Below, one piece after another: positions 45,607 through 55,349 of a stretch of 64,000 nucleotides of DNA; within the stretch, counting starts at the first letter, position 1, and the number at the start of each line of letters is the position of its first letter. The DNA is from Virgibacillus sp. MSJ-26. Lineage in GTDB: Bacteria; Bacillota; Bacilli; Bacillales; Amphibacillaceae. Location: assembly GCF_018918075.1 (NCBI RefSeq), contig NZ_JAHLPW010000006.1, positions 62,001 to 126,000 of the forward strand, read 5' to 3'. A program made the position numbers and the translations under genes. The notes under the pieces were generated by a model. It was given only the letters and a program-made list of their open reading frames with translations. It did not search any database and was not told the DNA's origin.

Positions 45607-45770
45607 AAGCGCGGGGCGCCCCCAGCTGGACAATCATAAGCTGAAGCGCCCGGATAGTCCCGAGAAGCTTAAGCAAAAAACCGCAGTGGCGATCTTTGCC
45701 ACGTAGGATTATTGCTTAAGACCTAGAGGGGCTGGTCGCTGAAGCTGGACGTGGCCAATTTCAGTATAAA
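45607..45770. repeat. Second type of structured GC-rich intergenic repeat
   Basis: A GC-rich block with nested inverted repeats: GGGGCGCCCC near 45613-45622, CTTAAGCAA (45668-45676) with TTGCTTAAG (45712-45720), and inner GTGGC/GCCAC (45686-45690, 45698-45702). AGCTGGAC occurs twice directly (45624 and 45743). It shares no block with the 24.4 kb family. Similar GC-rich elements are known between Bacillaceae genes, but I cannot name the family with certainty. The remaining bases of 45416-45813 show nothing further. Confidence 0.65.
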
Positions 45771-45813
45771 GTTATCCACAGTTTTAAATAGTATAATTTA
45801 CCAATAATAAATA

Positions 45814-45855
45814 AAAATGGTTCCTGTCATCGTTTTTGACGACTGGAACCATTTT
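45814..45855 (-). terminator. Terminator of tkt
   Basis: AAAATGGTTCC pairs with GGAACCATTTT, with inner GTCATCG/TGACGAC-type pairing; T-rich tail on the minus strand. Confidence 0.9.
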
Positions 45856-45892
45856 AAGTTATTTTGTCAGTTAAGTCTATAATTATTTATAT

Positions 45893-47899
45893 TTATTTTA
45901 TAAGAGACTCAACATGTTTAACTACATTATCAACATTGAAACCATATTCTTCCATCACTTTGTTGCCATCCGCAGAGGCACCAAATGTTGTTATTCCTAT
46001 AACCTTTCCTTCGTCACCTATATAACGTTCCCAACCAAATGGAGAAGCCATTTCGATAGCAACACGTTTTGTGACATGCGGAGGAATCACTGAATTTTGG
46101 TAGTCTTTGTCTTGTTTATTAAAACGATCCCATGAAGGCATGCTCACTACATTAACATTAATGCCTTTTTCTTTGAGTTCTTTCTGTGCTTTAACCGCGA
46201 GTTGAACCTCTGATCCGGTAGCTAAAAGTAGGGCATCAGGATTTTCCTTATCCAATTCGCTAATGACATAAGCTCCTCTTTTAACACCTTCATACGCTTT
46301 ATCTTTTGTCCCATTTAAGGTCGGTAACCCTTGTCGAGTTAAGACAAGTGCGGTTGGTTGGTCTGTTGATTCAAGGGACAAACGCCATGCAGCTTGCGTT
46401 TCATTTCCATCGGCAGGTCTTATCAAAGATAGGCCTGGCATTGCTCGCAATGAAGGTAATTGTTCAATCGGTTCATGTGTAGGACCATCTTCTCCTACAG
46501 CAATCGAATCATGGGTAAACACATACGTGACTGGCGTTTGCATAATCGAAGATAAACGTACCGCTGGACGTAAGTAATCACTGAAAACAAAGAATGTTCC
46601 AGCATAAACTTTCAACCCACCATGGAGAGCCATTCCGTTTAAAGCCGCCCCCATTGCATGTTCACGAACTCCAAACCAAATATTTCTTCCTTTATAATTA
46701 TCTCTTGTAAAATCGTCATCGGCTTCCATTTTAGTTTTATTGGAACCAGCCAAATCCGCACTACCACCGAATAGGTTAGGAATTGACTTTGCGATGGCAT
46801 TCAAAACCTCTCCGGATGAAGCTCTTGTGGCTAACTCATCATTACCAGGATGGTATACTGGAAGTTTACTATCCCATCCATCCGGTAATTCACCATTCAT
46901 AGCAAATTCAAGTTCTTTAGCTTCTTCTGGATATTTATCCTTATATGATTTAAACATATCGTTCCACTTGTTTTCTTTTTGTTCACCTTGTTTTACAATT
47001 TTCTCACCAAAATCATTGTAAACTTCTTCAGGGACATGAAAGTCTTCTTCAAATGTCCATTTATAATAGTCTTTCGTAAGTTTAACTTCTTCTGCACCTA
47101 ATGGAGCACCATGCGACGCACTGGAATCAGATTTATTTGGAGAACCATAGCCAATTATCGTTTTAACTTCAATAATTGTCGGTTGATTTAGGTTACTTTT
47201 AGCTTCTTTTATGGCTGATCTAATTTCGTTTAAATCATTACCATCTTCCACACGCAAGTATTGCCAACCGTATGATTTAAAACGCTGCGCGGTATTCTCA
47301 GAAAATGATTTATCCAAATCCCCATCTAATGAAATATCATTTGAGTCATATAATGCTATAAGCTTTCCTAAACCGAGATGACCTGCTAAAGAAGCAGCCT
47401 CATGTGAAATACCTTCCATTAAATCACCATCACTCACCAACGCGTATGTGTTATGATCTATGATTGAGATGTCTTCTTTATTATATTTTGCTGAAAGATG
47501 TGCTTCAGCCATTGCCATTCCAACTGACATGGCAATACCTTGTCCTAGAGGTCCTGTCGTAGCTTCAACACCATCAGTGTGATGGACTTCAGGGTGTCCA
47601 GGCGTTCTGGAATCCCATTGGCGAAAGCCTTTCAAATCTTCCATCGTTACATCATATCCTGATAGGTGGAGTAAACTGTAAAGAAGCATTGAGCCGTGTC
47701 CCGCAGATAATACAAAACGGTCCCGGTTAAACCACTTCGAATGTTTTGGATTGTGGTCCATAAACTCTGTCCACAACGTATACGCCATGGGTGCTGCTCC
47801 CATTGGGAGTCCTGGGTGACCGGAGTTAGCATTTTCTATAGCATCAATGGCCAAGGTTCTGATTGTATTAATAGATAATTGTTCTACATTAATTGACAA
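45893..47899 (-). CDS. tkt: Transketolase
   Basis: 668-residue thiamine diphosphate enzyme of the pentose phosphate pathway, moving two-carbon units between sugar phosphates. [10 protein letters not shown], the ThDP/Mg motif region [19 protein letters not shown]...DSNDISLDG, the second-half [12 protein letters not shown] and [12 protein letters not shown] are present. TTG 47899 follows AAAGGGG at suitable spacing. Own terminator; ynzC is upstream. Confidence 0.96.
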   Translation of the reverse strand: MSINVEQLSINTIRTLAIDAIENANSGHPGLPMGAAPMAYTLWTEFMDHNPKHSKWFNRDRFVLSAGHGSMLLYSLLHLSGYDVTMEDLKGFRQWDSRTPGHPEVHHTDGVEATTGPLGQGIAMSVGMAMAEAHLSAKYNKEDISIIDHNTYALVSDGDLMEGISHEAASLAGHLGLGKLIALYDSNDISLDGDLDKSFSENTAQRFKSYGWQYLRVEDGNDLNEIRSAIKEAKSNLNQPTIIEVKTIIGYGSPNKSDSSASHGAPLGAEEVKLTKDYYKWTFEEDFHVPEEVYNDFGEKIVKQGEQKENKWNDMFKSYKDKYPEEAKELEFAMNGELPDGWDSKLPVYHPGNDELATRASSGEVLNAIAKSIPNLFGGSADLAGSNKTKMEADDDFTRDNYKGRNIWFGVREHAMGAALNGMALHGGLKVYAGTFFVFSDYLRPAVRLSSIMQTPVTYVFTHDSIAVGEDGPTHEPIEQLPSLRAMPGLSLIRPADGNETQAAWRLSLESTDQPTALVLTRQGLPTLNGTKDKAYEGVKRGAYVISELDKENPDALLLATGSEVQLAVKAQKELKEKGINVNVVSMPSWDRFNKQDKDYQNSVIPPHVTKRVAIEMASPFGWERYIGDEGKVIGITTFGASADGNKVMEEYGFNVDNVVKHVESLIK

Positions 47900-48038
47900 T
47901 TATATTTACCCCTTTCTTTATTTAAAAGGTTCTTTCTATTATTATCTTATTATGGCTAGGTTGTAATAACAAGTTATTTAAAATGACATTCTATATAATA
48001 TCAATATTAATCGATAAAAAGACACAAAATATTATACA

Positions 48039-48272
48039 TTAATCATCTTTATGTCGATTTTGTAAATCCTTTACTTTTTTTGGAGTGACGTCGTTTCCCT
48101 CTGGATCAATTACTGTCATTGTTTTGAATTGATTTTTAAATGATTGACGAATGTTTTTTAAATAGTCTTTTCTTAATTTCTGCTGTTCCTCTTTTTCTCG
48201 AGCCGTAAGCCCTTCACTTTTTGATTTATTTGCTAAATGGTTTATTCGTTCTATTTTCTTCTTATCAAGCAA
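48039..48272 (-). CDS. ynzC: DUF896 family protein YnzC
   Basis: 77-residue helical hairpin protein. INHLANKSKSEGLTAREKEE and LRKDYLKNIRQSFKNQ are the family core. Function unknown; in B. subtilis it is the third gene of the SOS operon yneA-yneB-ynzC. Here a strong terminator after yneB separates them, so SOS control is less sure. TTG 48272 follows GGGAGGG. Confidence 0.9.
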   Translation of the reverse strand: MLDKKKIERINHLANKSKSEGLTAREKEEQQKLRKDYLKNIRQSFKNQFKTMTVIDPEGNDVTPKKVKDLQNRHKDD

Positions 48273-48340
48273 CTTTTACCCTCCCTTACTTTTAACAAGA
48301 GGTTAAATCCCTTTTTATATAAATTACTTTTGTGCATTAT

Positions 48341-48374
48341 AAAAAAGCAAGAACTGTATAAGTCTTGCTTTTTT
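48341..48374 (-). terminator. Terminator after yneB
   Basis: 12-bp stem AAAAAAGCAAGA with TCTTGCTTTTTT around an 11-base loop; T-run on the minus strand and A-run on the other side. Confidence 0.9.
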
Positions 48375-48399
48375 ATCATAACGTGATATTTAACCATGT

Positions 48400-49056
<657 letters not shown>

Positions 49057-49125
49057 TTAACATTCCTGTTAGTACTATGCACTGTTTAAAGATAGTGAAC
49101 CTCTCATAATTCGTTTGCATATACC

Positions 49126-49200
49126 ATTATAATAGAACGTACGATCTTGTCAATGGAATTCGAACGAACGTTTGCTTAATGTTATTATGAATGGTACAAT
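49126..49200. promoter_or_regulatory. Divergent SOS promoter region with LexA boxes
   Basis: Toward lexA: -35 TTGCTT (49172-49177), 17-base spacer, -10 TACAAT (49195-49200), with CGAACGAACGTTTG (49161-49174) over the -35; this is one mismatch from CGAAC-N4-GTTCG. Toward yneB: TTGACA (49153-49148), 16-base spacer, TATAAT (49131-49126), with a weaker box AGAACGTACGATCT (49134-49147) in the spacer. Autoregulation of lexA and SOS control of yneB are inferred. Confidence 0.75.
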
Positions 49201-49239
49201 TATTTTAATAAAACATATGTGCGAGGTGATGATAAGAAG

Positions 49240-49863
49240 ATGACTAAACTATCAAAAAGACAGCAATCAATTCTAGATTATATAAAAGAAGAAGTTCAAA
49301 CAAAAGGATATCCTCCTTCTGTTAGAGAAATAGCGGTAGCCGTCGGGTTGGCATCTAGTTCTACGGTTCACGGCCATCTGTCCAGGTTGGAGGGAAAGGG
49401 TTATATTCGGCGAGATCCTACAAAACCCCGGGCCATAGAGATTCTCGATCAATCACAAGAAGCTAATATACCAAAAGAGGAAGTGCGTTATGCACCACTT
49501 ATTGGTAAAGTAACCGCTGGTATCCCTATTACTGCTGTAGAAAATATTGAAGAGTTCATTCCGATCCCCAATACTACTGCTGGAGCCGATGACAATGTAT
49601 TCGTCCTTACGATTGAAGGTGAAAGTATGATAGAGGCCGGCATACTTGATAATGATATGGTTATAGTTAAGCAACAAAGTTCAGCTGAGAATGGGGACAT
49701 TGTTGTGGCCATGACAGAAGAAAATGAAGCAACAGTTAAACGATTTTTCAAAGAAGAGAATTTCATACGTCTCCAACCTGAAAATGCCACGATGGAGCCG
49801 TTAATATATTCCAATGTGACCATTTTAGGTAAAGTAGTTGCCTTATATCGAAACATAAAATAA
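49240..49863 (+). CDS. lexA: SOS repressor LexA
   Basis: 207 residues. The winged helix ([20 protein letters not shown]) is followed by the autocleavage Ala-Gly in KVTAGIP, the catalytic Ser in EGESMIEAG and the Lys in EATVKRFF. RecA filament triggers self-cleavage, releasing the SOS genes. ATG 49240 has GAGGTGAT upstream; a GTG-led reading from 49219 would pass through that site. Terminator at 49865. Confidence 0.96.
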   Translation: MTKLSKRQQSILDYIKEEVQTKGYPPSVREIAVAVGLASSSTVHGHLSRLEGKGYIRRDPTKPRAIEILDQSQEANIPKEEVRYAPLIGKVTAGIPITAVENIEEFIPIPNTTAGADDNVFVLTIEGESMIEAGILDNDMVIVKQQSSAENGDIVVAMTEENEATVKRFFKEENFIRLQPENATMEPLIYSNVTILGKVVALYRNIK

Positions 49864-49864
49864 C

Positions 49865-49906
49865 AAAAAAAGCTCTTTGACACAGAACAGATCAAAGAGC
49901 TTTTTC
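49865..49906 (+). terminator. Terminator of lexA
   Basis: AAAAGCTCTTTGA pairs with TCAAAGAGCTTTT around an 11-base loop, T-run following; may also serve the convergent ynbB. Confidence 0.9.
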
Positions 49907-49935
49907 TTGTTATGCAGATTTCTTTAAAAATACCG

Positions 49936-51186
49936 CTATTCTTGTTTAATTATTAGGTAATTCTTTTCTTTCATTTTTTTGATCGTCTCGATGACTGCAA
50001 TTTTCACGTGAGCATATGTTAAGCCACCTTGTAAAAATGCTATATAAGGTTCTCTAATTGGACCATCCACCGACAACTCTATACTTGAACCTTGAATAAA
50101 AGTCCCTCCAGCCATAATCACTTCATCTTCATAGCCCGGCATTTCACTAGGAAAAGGCGTAAAATGTGAATTCACAGGTGAATTTTCTTGGATTGCTTGA
50201 CAGAATGCAATCATTTGCTCAGAATCATTAAAAGTGATCGATTGAATCAAATCCGTTCGTTTTGCTTGATAATGTGGTTTTGTTGTATAACCTAACAGTT
50301 CGAGAAAACGGGATGTAAAAACTGCTCCCTTTAAAGCTTCTCCAACAACATGTGGCGCAAGGAAGAAACCTTGATACATTTCCTGTAAAACGCTAAAAGT
50401 AGCTCCCATTTCTTTACCTAAACCTGGAGCAGTTAAACGATTAGCACACATGTCGATTAACTCTTCTTTACCAACTATATAACCACCAGCGGGAACAATT
50501 CCACCACCAGGATTTTTAATCAACGAACCAGCCATGACGTCTGCACCAATATGTGTAGGCTCTTTATCTTCTACGAATTCACCATAACAATTATCAACGA
50601 AAACAATAAGATTCTCATCAATTTTTTTAATAAAAGAAGTCATTTCCTCAATTTCTGCAATCGTAAAGGATGGTCTATCTTCATATCCTTTTGAACGTTG
50701 AATGCCAATCATTTTTGTTTCGCTTGTTATCGCTTCTTTGATTTTACTAAAGTTAACCGTTCCATCATCATTGAGATACACTTCATTATATTTAATATTA
50801 AAATCTTTAAGTGAACCAGTACTATCATTCGGTTCTCCGATTACTTTTTCAAGCGTATCGTATGGCTTACCCGTAATATATACCAGTTCATCACCTGGTC
50901 TTAAAATACCAAATAATGTTGTAGAAATCGCATGTGTTCCTGAGACAAGTTGCGGTCTTACAAGCGCTGCTTCTCCTCCAAAAACATCTGCATAAACTTG
51001 CTCTAACGTTTCTCGTCCAAGGTCATCATAACCATACCCACTTGTTGAATTAAAGTGAGTATCACTTACTCGATTTTCCCTAAATATATTTAAAACTCGT
51101 TGCTGGTTAACTTCAACAATTGCATTAATTTCATCAAATTGGTTTCTACAGTCAATTTCTGCTTGTTTCGCTAGTTGTTCAATCAT
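49936..51186 (-). CDS. ynbB: PLP-dependent methionine gamma-lyase family protein (YnbB)
   Basis: 416 residues of the 'aluminium resistance' / methionine gamma-lyase-like fold-type I family. Features: the PLP-binding Lys region VMAGSLIKNPGGGI, the phosphate/Asp segment FVDNCYGEFVE and the N-terminal TSGYGYDDLGRETLE. The substrate is not established. ATG 51186 follows AAAGGAG; it lies seven bases after hflX, and both follow spoVK as in B. subtilis. Confidence 0.88.
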   Translation of the reverse strand: MIEQLAKQAEIDCRNQFDEINAIVEVNQQRVLNIFRENRVSDTHFNSTSGYGYDDLGRETLEQVYADVFGGEAALVRPQLVSGTHAISTTLFGILRPGDELVYITGKPYDTLEKVIGEPNDSTGSLKDFNIKYNEVYLNDDGTVNFSKIKEAITSETKMIGIQRSKGYEDRPSFTIAEIEEMTSFIKKIDENLIVFVDNCYGEFVEDKEPTHIGADVMAGSLIKNPGGGIVPAGGYIVGKEELIDMCANRLTAPGLGKEMGATFSVLQEMYQGFFLAPHVVGEALKGAVFTSRFLELLGYTTKPHYQAKRTDLIQSITFNDSEQMIAFCQAIQENSPVNSHFTPFPSEMPGYEDEVIMAGGTFIQGSSIELSVDGPIREPYIAFLQGGLTYAHVKIAVIETIKKMKEKNYLIIKQE

Positions 51187-51193
51187 TAACTTT

Positions 51194-52429
51194 TTACTCC
51201 TTTAATATGTGCTGTAATGGATGATTAGTCTGCATGTATCCTTTGATAATATACCTATTAGCGTTCTCGTCAAAAGATTTGTCATTAATAATTGTTTCAT
51301 TTTCTAATCGATTTAATAACTGACCTTCAGATGGTTTTAATTCAATAATAAAGTTATCCCACTCTTCTTTTAATAACGATTCAATCTTTTCAACAAGTTC
51401 CTGAAGGCTATCTTCATTAAAGGCACTTATAAAAATATATGGATAATGCATAGGGATTAGCTCCCTCTTAAGTAAGTCTTTTTTATTGTAAACTGTTAAA
51501 ATAGGGACATTTTGGGCATCAAGCTCATTTAATAATTCGATTACAGTATTTTGCTGTTGCTCATTATCAGGATTTGAGGCGTCCACAACATGGAGAATAA
51601 AGTCAGCTTCTGTTACTTCTTCTAAAGTTGAACGGAAAGCAGCTATAAGAGTTGTTGGTAATTCCTGCAAGAAACCTACTGTATCGGTTATTAGTGCTTG
51701 AAACCCTGAAGGTAATCTTATTTTACGTGTTAAGGGATCCAATGTCGCAAATAATTGATCTTCCTCTAAAGATTTACTTTCCGTTAATCGGTTGAATAAA
51801 GTCGATTTTCCAGCATTTGTATATCCAACAATAGCAAGTTGGAAAGCTTCATTTGTTCTTCTTCGTTTCCGGTACTGGTCCCTTTGTTTAACTACAATCT
51901 TTAAACGACGTTTGATATCCTGAATGCGTCTCCTAATATGCCTTTGGTCTGTCTCGAGCTTGGTTTCACCCGGACCTCTTGTTCCAATCCCACCGCCAAG
52001 TCTTGATAATTCTATTCCTTTACCGTGTAGTCTTGGAAGCATATATTCTAATTGAGCAAGTTCTACTTGCATTTGGCCCTCTTTCGTATGAGCACGCTTA
52101 GCAAAGATATCTAAAATAAGTTGGCTCCGGTCAATAATTGGTGTTTCTAATCGATCATTTAAATTTCGGAGCTGACCCGGGGACAATTCATCATTGGAGA
52201 TTACTAAGTCTATTTCCAGTTCATCTACTAATCGTTTGATTTCATTAATTTTTCCTTCGCCAAGATAAAAAGCGGGATGGATATGTTGACGGTTTTGAGT
52301 GACAACTTCTTTAACCTCTCCGCCAGCTGTATCACTTAATGCCGCTAATTCTTTAAGTGAGGATTTAAAACGATGTTCATTGTCATCAGGCATTTTCACT
52401 GCGATTACTAGTATCTTTTCTTTAGACAT
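51194..52429 (-). CDS. hflX: Ribosome-associated GTPase HflX
   Basis: 411 residues. The HflX domain (Gly-rich KGIELSRLGGGIGTRGPGE linker) precedes the G domain with G1 GYTNAGKSTLFNRL, G3 DTVGFLQELP and G4 NKKD. HflX splits or rescues stalled ribosomes after heat stress. ATG 52429 follows AAAGAGG. First gene of hflX-ynbB after spoVK. Confidence 0.93.
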   Translation of the reverse strand: MSKEKILVIAVKMPDDNEHRFKSSLKELAALSDTAGGEVKEVVTQNRQHIHPAFYLGEGKINEIKRLVDELEIDLVISNDELSPGQLRNLNDRLETPIIDRSQLILDIFAKRAHTKEGQMQVELAQLEYMLPRLHGKGIELSRLGGGIGTRGPGETKLETDQRHIRRRIQDIKRRLKIVVKQRDQYRKRRRTNEAFQLAIVGYTNAGKSTLFNRLTESKSLEEDQLFATLDPLTRKIRLPSGFQALITDTVGFLQELPTTLIAAFRSTLEEVTEADFILHVVDASNPDNEQQQNTVIELLNELDAQNVPILTVYNKKDLLKRELIPMHYPYIFISAFNEDSLQELVEKIESLLKEEWDNFIIELKPSEGQLLNRLENETIINDKSFDENANRYIIKGYMQTNHPLQHILKE

Positions 52430-52524
52430 TAAGACAATACCTCTTTCTCATACATGCGATAATTTCTGCCACACAACTCCATCATAGCAAATATCATTTT
52501 ACTTCACAAAATCTCTTCATTATC

Positions 52525-53439
52525 TTATAAGTTTAAATCCTTTTCTGTTAAATAAATCAAATCATCAGTTGTACATTCGTCTAAATAAATCAATCTCACT
52601 GCTTGCATTCTGATAGCATGCTCAATTATATTTCGAACACAACGTGCGTTAGAGAAGTTTTGAATTGATTCAGACTTCTGTTTATATAGATAAGATTTCA
52701 GTTTCCATTCAGCCTCTTTAGTCAATTGGTATTCCCTTTCGGATGCCATCTGCCTAGCAATTTCCATAAGTTGATTAATATTATAATCCTTAAAATCAAT
52801 AATAAACGGAAATCTAGATTGTAATCCTGGGTTTTGATCTAGAAACCGCTCCATTTCATATGGATATCCGGCTAGTATGAGTACAAAATCGTTTTGCTTA
52901 TCTTCCATATGTTTTACTAAGGTATCAATGGCCTCTTTGCCGAAGTCTTTTTCCCCACCCCGAGCCAGAGAATAAGCTTCATCAATAAATAAAATACCAC
53001 CCATGGCTTTTTGAATGATGCTTCGTGTTTTTTGCGCTGTCTGACCTATATATTCTCCTACCAAATCTGCTCTTTCCGCTTCGATAAAATGTCCCTTAGA
53101 CAAGATATCCAAATCGTAATAAATTTTGGCAAGTTGACGAGCTACAGTAGTTTTTCCTGTTCCTGGATTCCCTTTAAATAACATATGAAGGACTTGTTTC
53201 GTTGAAAATAAACCCATTTCCTGTCTTTTTTTATTAATAATGATTGTAGCGTATATTTCATTAACGGTTTGTTTAAGCTTCGAAAGACCCACAAAAGAAG
53301 AAAATTTATCATCAATATGATTAAAAGGATTTTTAGTAATATACCTATCCTTAATCTTATGGGTGTCATCACTCTTTTTGTTTTGTAAAACAATGTTTAT
53401 TCGGCCACTTTGTTGTGACACTTTTTGTGTTTCCAACAT
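52525..53439 (-). CDS. spoVK: Stage V sporulation protein K (SpoVK), AAA ATPase
   Basis: 304-residue CbbX-type AAA+ ATPase required for late spore maturation in the mother cell. Walker A GNPGTGKTTVARQ, Walker B GGILFIDEAYSLARG and the arginine finger region FSNARCVRNIIEHA are intact. ATG 53439 with GAGGAG upstream is preferred over GTG 53445, which would overlap the ribosome site. B. subtilis gene order. Confidence 0.92.
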   Translation of the reverse strand: MLETQKVSQQSGRINIVLQNKKSDDTHKIKDRYITKNPFNHIDDKFSSFVGLSKLKQTVNEIYATIIINKKRQEMGLFSTKQVLHMLFKGNPGTGKTTVARQLAKIYYDLDILSKGHFIEAERADLVGEYIGQTAQKTRSIIQKAMGGILFIDEAYSLARGGEKDFGKEAIDTLVKHMEDKQNDFVLILAGYPYEMERFLDQNPGLQSRFPFIIDFKDYNINQLMEIARQMASEREYQLTKEAEWKLKSYLYKQKSESIQNFSNARCVRNIIEHAIRMQAVRLIYLDECTTDDLIYLTEKDLNL

Positions 53440-53510
53440 GCTCACTCCTCAATCATATTGCATTCACGTTATTATACGATTGAAAAAACAAAGACGTGAC
53501 AAATGCCCAT

Positions 53511-53541
53511 AAAAACGACGAACACTATCACAGTGTTCGTC
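53511..53541 (-). terminator. Terminator of miaA-hfq
   Basis: GACGAACACT pairs with AGTGTTCGTC around a 5-base loop; T-run GTTTTT follows on the minus strand, 10 bases after the hfq stop. Confidence 0.9.
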
Positions 53542-53550
53542 TAAGTTAAT

Positions 53551-53778
53551 TTATTCCTCAAAATTCAAGCTAATATTTTTTACAGGTGCGAATGTAGATA
53601 TCGCATGTTTGAAGATAAGTTGCTGTTTACCATCAGTTTCTAACAAGACGGTAAAATTATCAAATGCTTTGATAATTCCGCGTAATTGAAAGCCGTTTGT
53701 CAAAAATACAGTAATTGAGACATGATCTTTTCTTAATTGATTTAAGTAGTAATCTTGAACGTTAACATTCTGTGCCAA
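53551..53778 (-). CDS. hfq: RNA chaperone Hfq
   Basis: 75-residue Sm-like protein. Sm1 ([25 protein letters not shown] has the conserved Q and the D-N-F pattern) and Sm2 ([12 protein letters not shown]) are visible. It forms a hexamer binding small RNAs and mRNAs. TTG 53778 gives the typical AQNVNVQD start at good spacing from GAGGAGG; ATG 53784 is too close to it. Follows miaA by 49 bases. Confidence 0.92.
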   Translation of the reverse strand: MAQNVNVQDYYLNQLRKDHVSITVFLTNGFQLRGIIKAFDNFTVLLETDGKQQLIFKHAISTFAPVKNISLNFEE

Positions 53779-53833
53779 TCGCATTTCCTCCTCTTTTCTA
53801 TCTTAATGCGAAAACTCCTATATTATAATACTT

Positions 53834-54769
53834 CTACCTATTATTTAATATTCCTGCTAGATTTTCAAAAATTATTTTAAAATCTTCATTTAACGACTGA
53901 GGCGATATATCATACCAAGTTACATTAAGTTTATTTTTAAACCAAGTATACTGTCTCTTCGCATATCTTCGTGAATTTCGCTTTAATAATTCAATCGCCC
54001 TTTCCAAGTCATATTCGCCCTTATAATAGGGGATAAACTCTTTATAACCTATGGCTTGCATTGATTGGCTTGACTCTAAGTTTTGATTTAGCAAGGATTC
54101 TACCTCGTTTAGAAGCCCTTCTTCTATCATTTCGTCAACTCGATTGTTTATTCTCTCGTATAAAACCTTACGCTCCATTTCTAAACCAATGAAAATAAGA
54201 TTATACGGAGAATCTTTTCGTTGATTGTCTTGATATTCAGACATAGTCAATCCTGTTGTTTCATAGATTTCTAAAGCTCTGATGACACGTCTATGATTAT
54301 TAGGATGAATTTTACTAGCCTGTATAGGATCTATTTCAGTCAGTCGCTGATACAGCGGTGTTATACCAAATCGCTCAAGTTCTTCTTCAAGTTTATTCAC
54401 AACTTCCCTGTTTCGTTCCTGCTTTGCGAAATTATAATCATATAAAGCAGCCTGAATATAGAGACCACTACCTCCTACAATTATAGGTGTTTTTTTTCTA
54501 TCAATAATTTTCTTTATGTATGATTGGACATGTGACTGGAAATCAGCTACCGTAAAAGGTTCATTAGGGTCTCTAATATCAATCATATAATGTGGGATGC
54601 CTTGTTTTTCTTCAGGTTTTATTTTTGCGGTGCCAATGTCCATTCCTCTATAAACCTGCATCGAATCGCCGCTAATGATTTCTCCACCAAATTTTTTTGC
54701 TAAATTAATACTTAATTGGGTTTTGCCTACTGCAGTAGGACCCACTATTGCAATTACTGTTTGCTTCAT
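53834..54769 (-). CDS. miaA: tRNA dimethylallyltransferase MiaA
   Basis: 311 residues; adds a dimethylallyl group to A37 of tRNAs reading codons that start with U, the step before MiaB. P-loop GPTAVGKTQLSINLAK, ISGDSMQVYRGMDIGTAK and GGSGLYIQAAL are intact. ATG 54769 follows AGGGG; the ORF's upstream start at 54820 lies in a hairpin. MiaB is encoded about 6 kb away in this window. Confidence 0.94.
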   Translation of the reverse strand: MKQTVIAIVGPTAVGKTQLSINLAKKFGGEIISGDSMQVYRGMDIGTAKIKPEEKQGIPHYMIDIRDPNEPFTVADFQSHVQSYIKKIIDRKKTPIIVGGSGLYIQAALYDYNFAKQERNREVVNKLEEELERFGITPLYQRLTEIDPIQASKIHPNNHRRVIRALEIYETTGLTMSEYQDNQRKDSPYNLIFIGLEMERKVLYERINNRVDEMIEEGLLNEVESLLNQNLESSQSMQAIGYKEFIPYYKGEYDLERAIELLKRNSRRYAKRQYTWFKNKLNVTWYDISPQSLNEDFKIIFENLAGILNNR

Positions 54770-54790
54770 TCTCGCTACCCCTAATAAATA

Positions 54791-54829
54791 GCTAAACAAG
54801 ATGCTAAGAAATGCCAACATCTTGTTAGC
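54791..54829 (-). terminator. Hairpin between dps and miaA
   Basis: GCTAAACAAGATG and CATCTTGTTAGC pair with a one-base bulge; a weak T-tail follows. It may terminate dps or lie in the miaA leader. Confidence 0.6.
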
Positions 54830-54832
54830 AGA

Positions 54833-55285
54833 TTATTTGTCTTGATTTTGATAAGCGGACAACATCCAGATATATTTCTCGTAATCTTGCTGTAGACCTA
54901 TAAGCAAGTCTAAGGTTGGTTCATCTTTATTTTCTTCAGCAAGAGGAATGCCTTGTTCCTTTATTTCAGATACGAGTTGGTTATAATCTTCAAGAAGTTG
55001 CTCAATCATTTCTTCTTCCGTATCATCCGCGCTTGCTTCAACTAGAGTCGATTCTTCTAGATACTTCGACATAGTCGCTAGTGGCTTTCCTTGAATCATC
55101 AGTACTCGTTCAGCTACCTCGTCCAGGTCATTTCCAAATTTCTTGTACATATCTTCAAACACTGTATGCAACTGAAAGAAATGCATTCCTTTTACAAACC
55201 AGTGGTAACGGTGAAGTTTCACATACATGACGAAATGATTTGACAATAATTGATTTAAAAAGTTAATCAGTTTTTGATTATCCAT
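54833..55285 (-). CDS. Dps/ferritin-like DNA protection protein
   Basis: 150 residues with the Dps ferroxidase pattern RYHWFVKGMHFFQLHTVFEDMY...DEVAER: His, His, Asp and Glu ligands shared between subunits. The family makes 12-mers that oxidise and store iron with peroxide and may coat DNA. ATG 55285 follows AAGGAG; a reading from 55306 is less likely. It stands between mutL and miaA, an unusual place compared with B. subtilis. Confidence 0.88.
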   Translation of the reverse strand: MDNQKLINFLNQLLSNHFVMYVKLHRYHWFVKGMHFFQLHTVFEDMYKKFGNDLDEVAERVLMIQGKPLATMSKYLEESTLVEASADDTEEEMIEQLLEDYNQLVSEIKEQGIPLAEENKDEPTLDLLIGLQQDYEKYIWMLSAYQNQDK

Positions 55286-55349
55286 AGCTAAACTACTCCT
55301 TATCATTTTATTAATTATTTTGCGCTTTTCAGAGGAATTTATACATTAT

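Noticed and set aside
49488-49895. 135-codon minus-strand frame over lexA
   Set aside because: Antisense of a certain gene and it runs into the lexA terminator.
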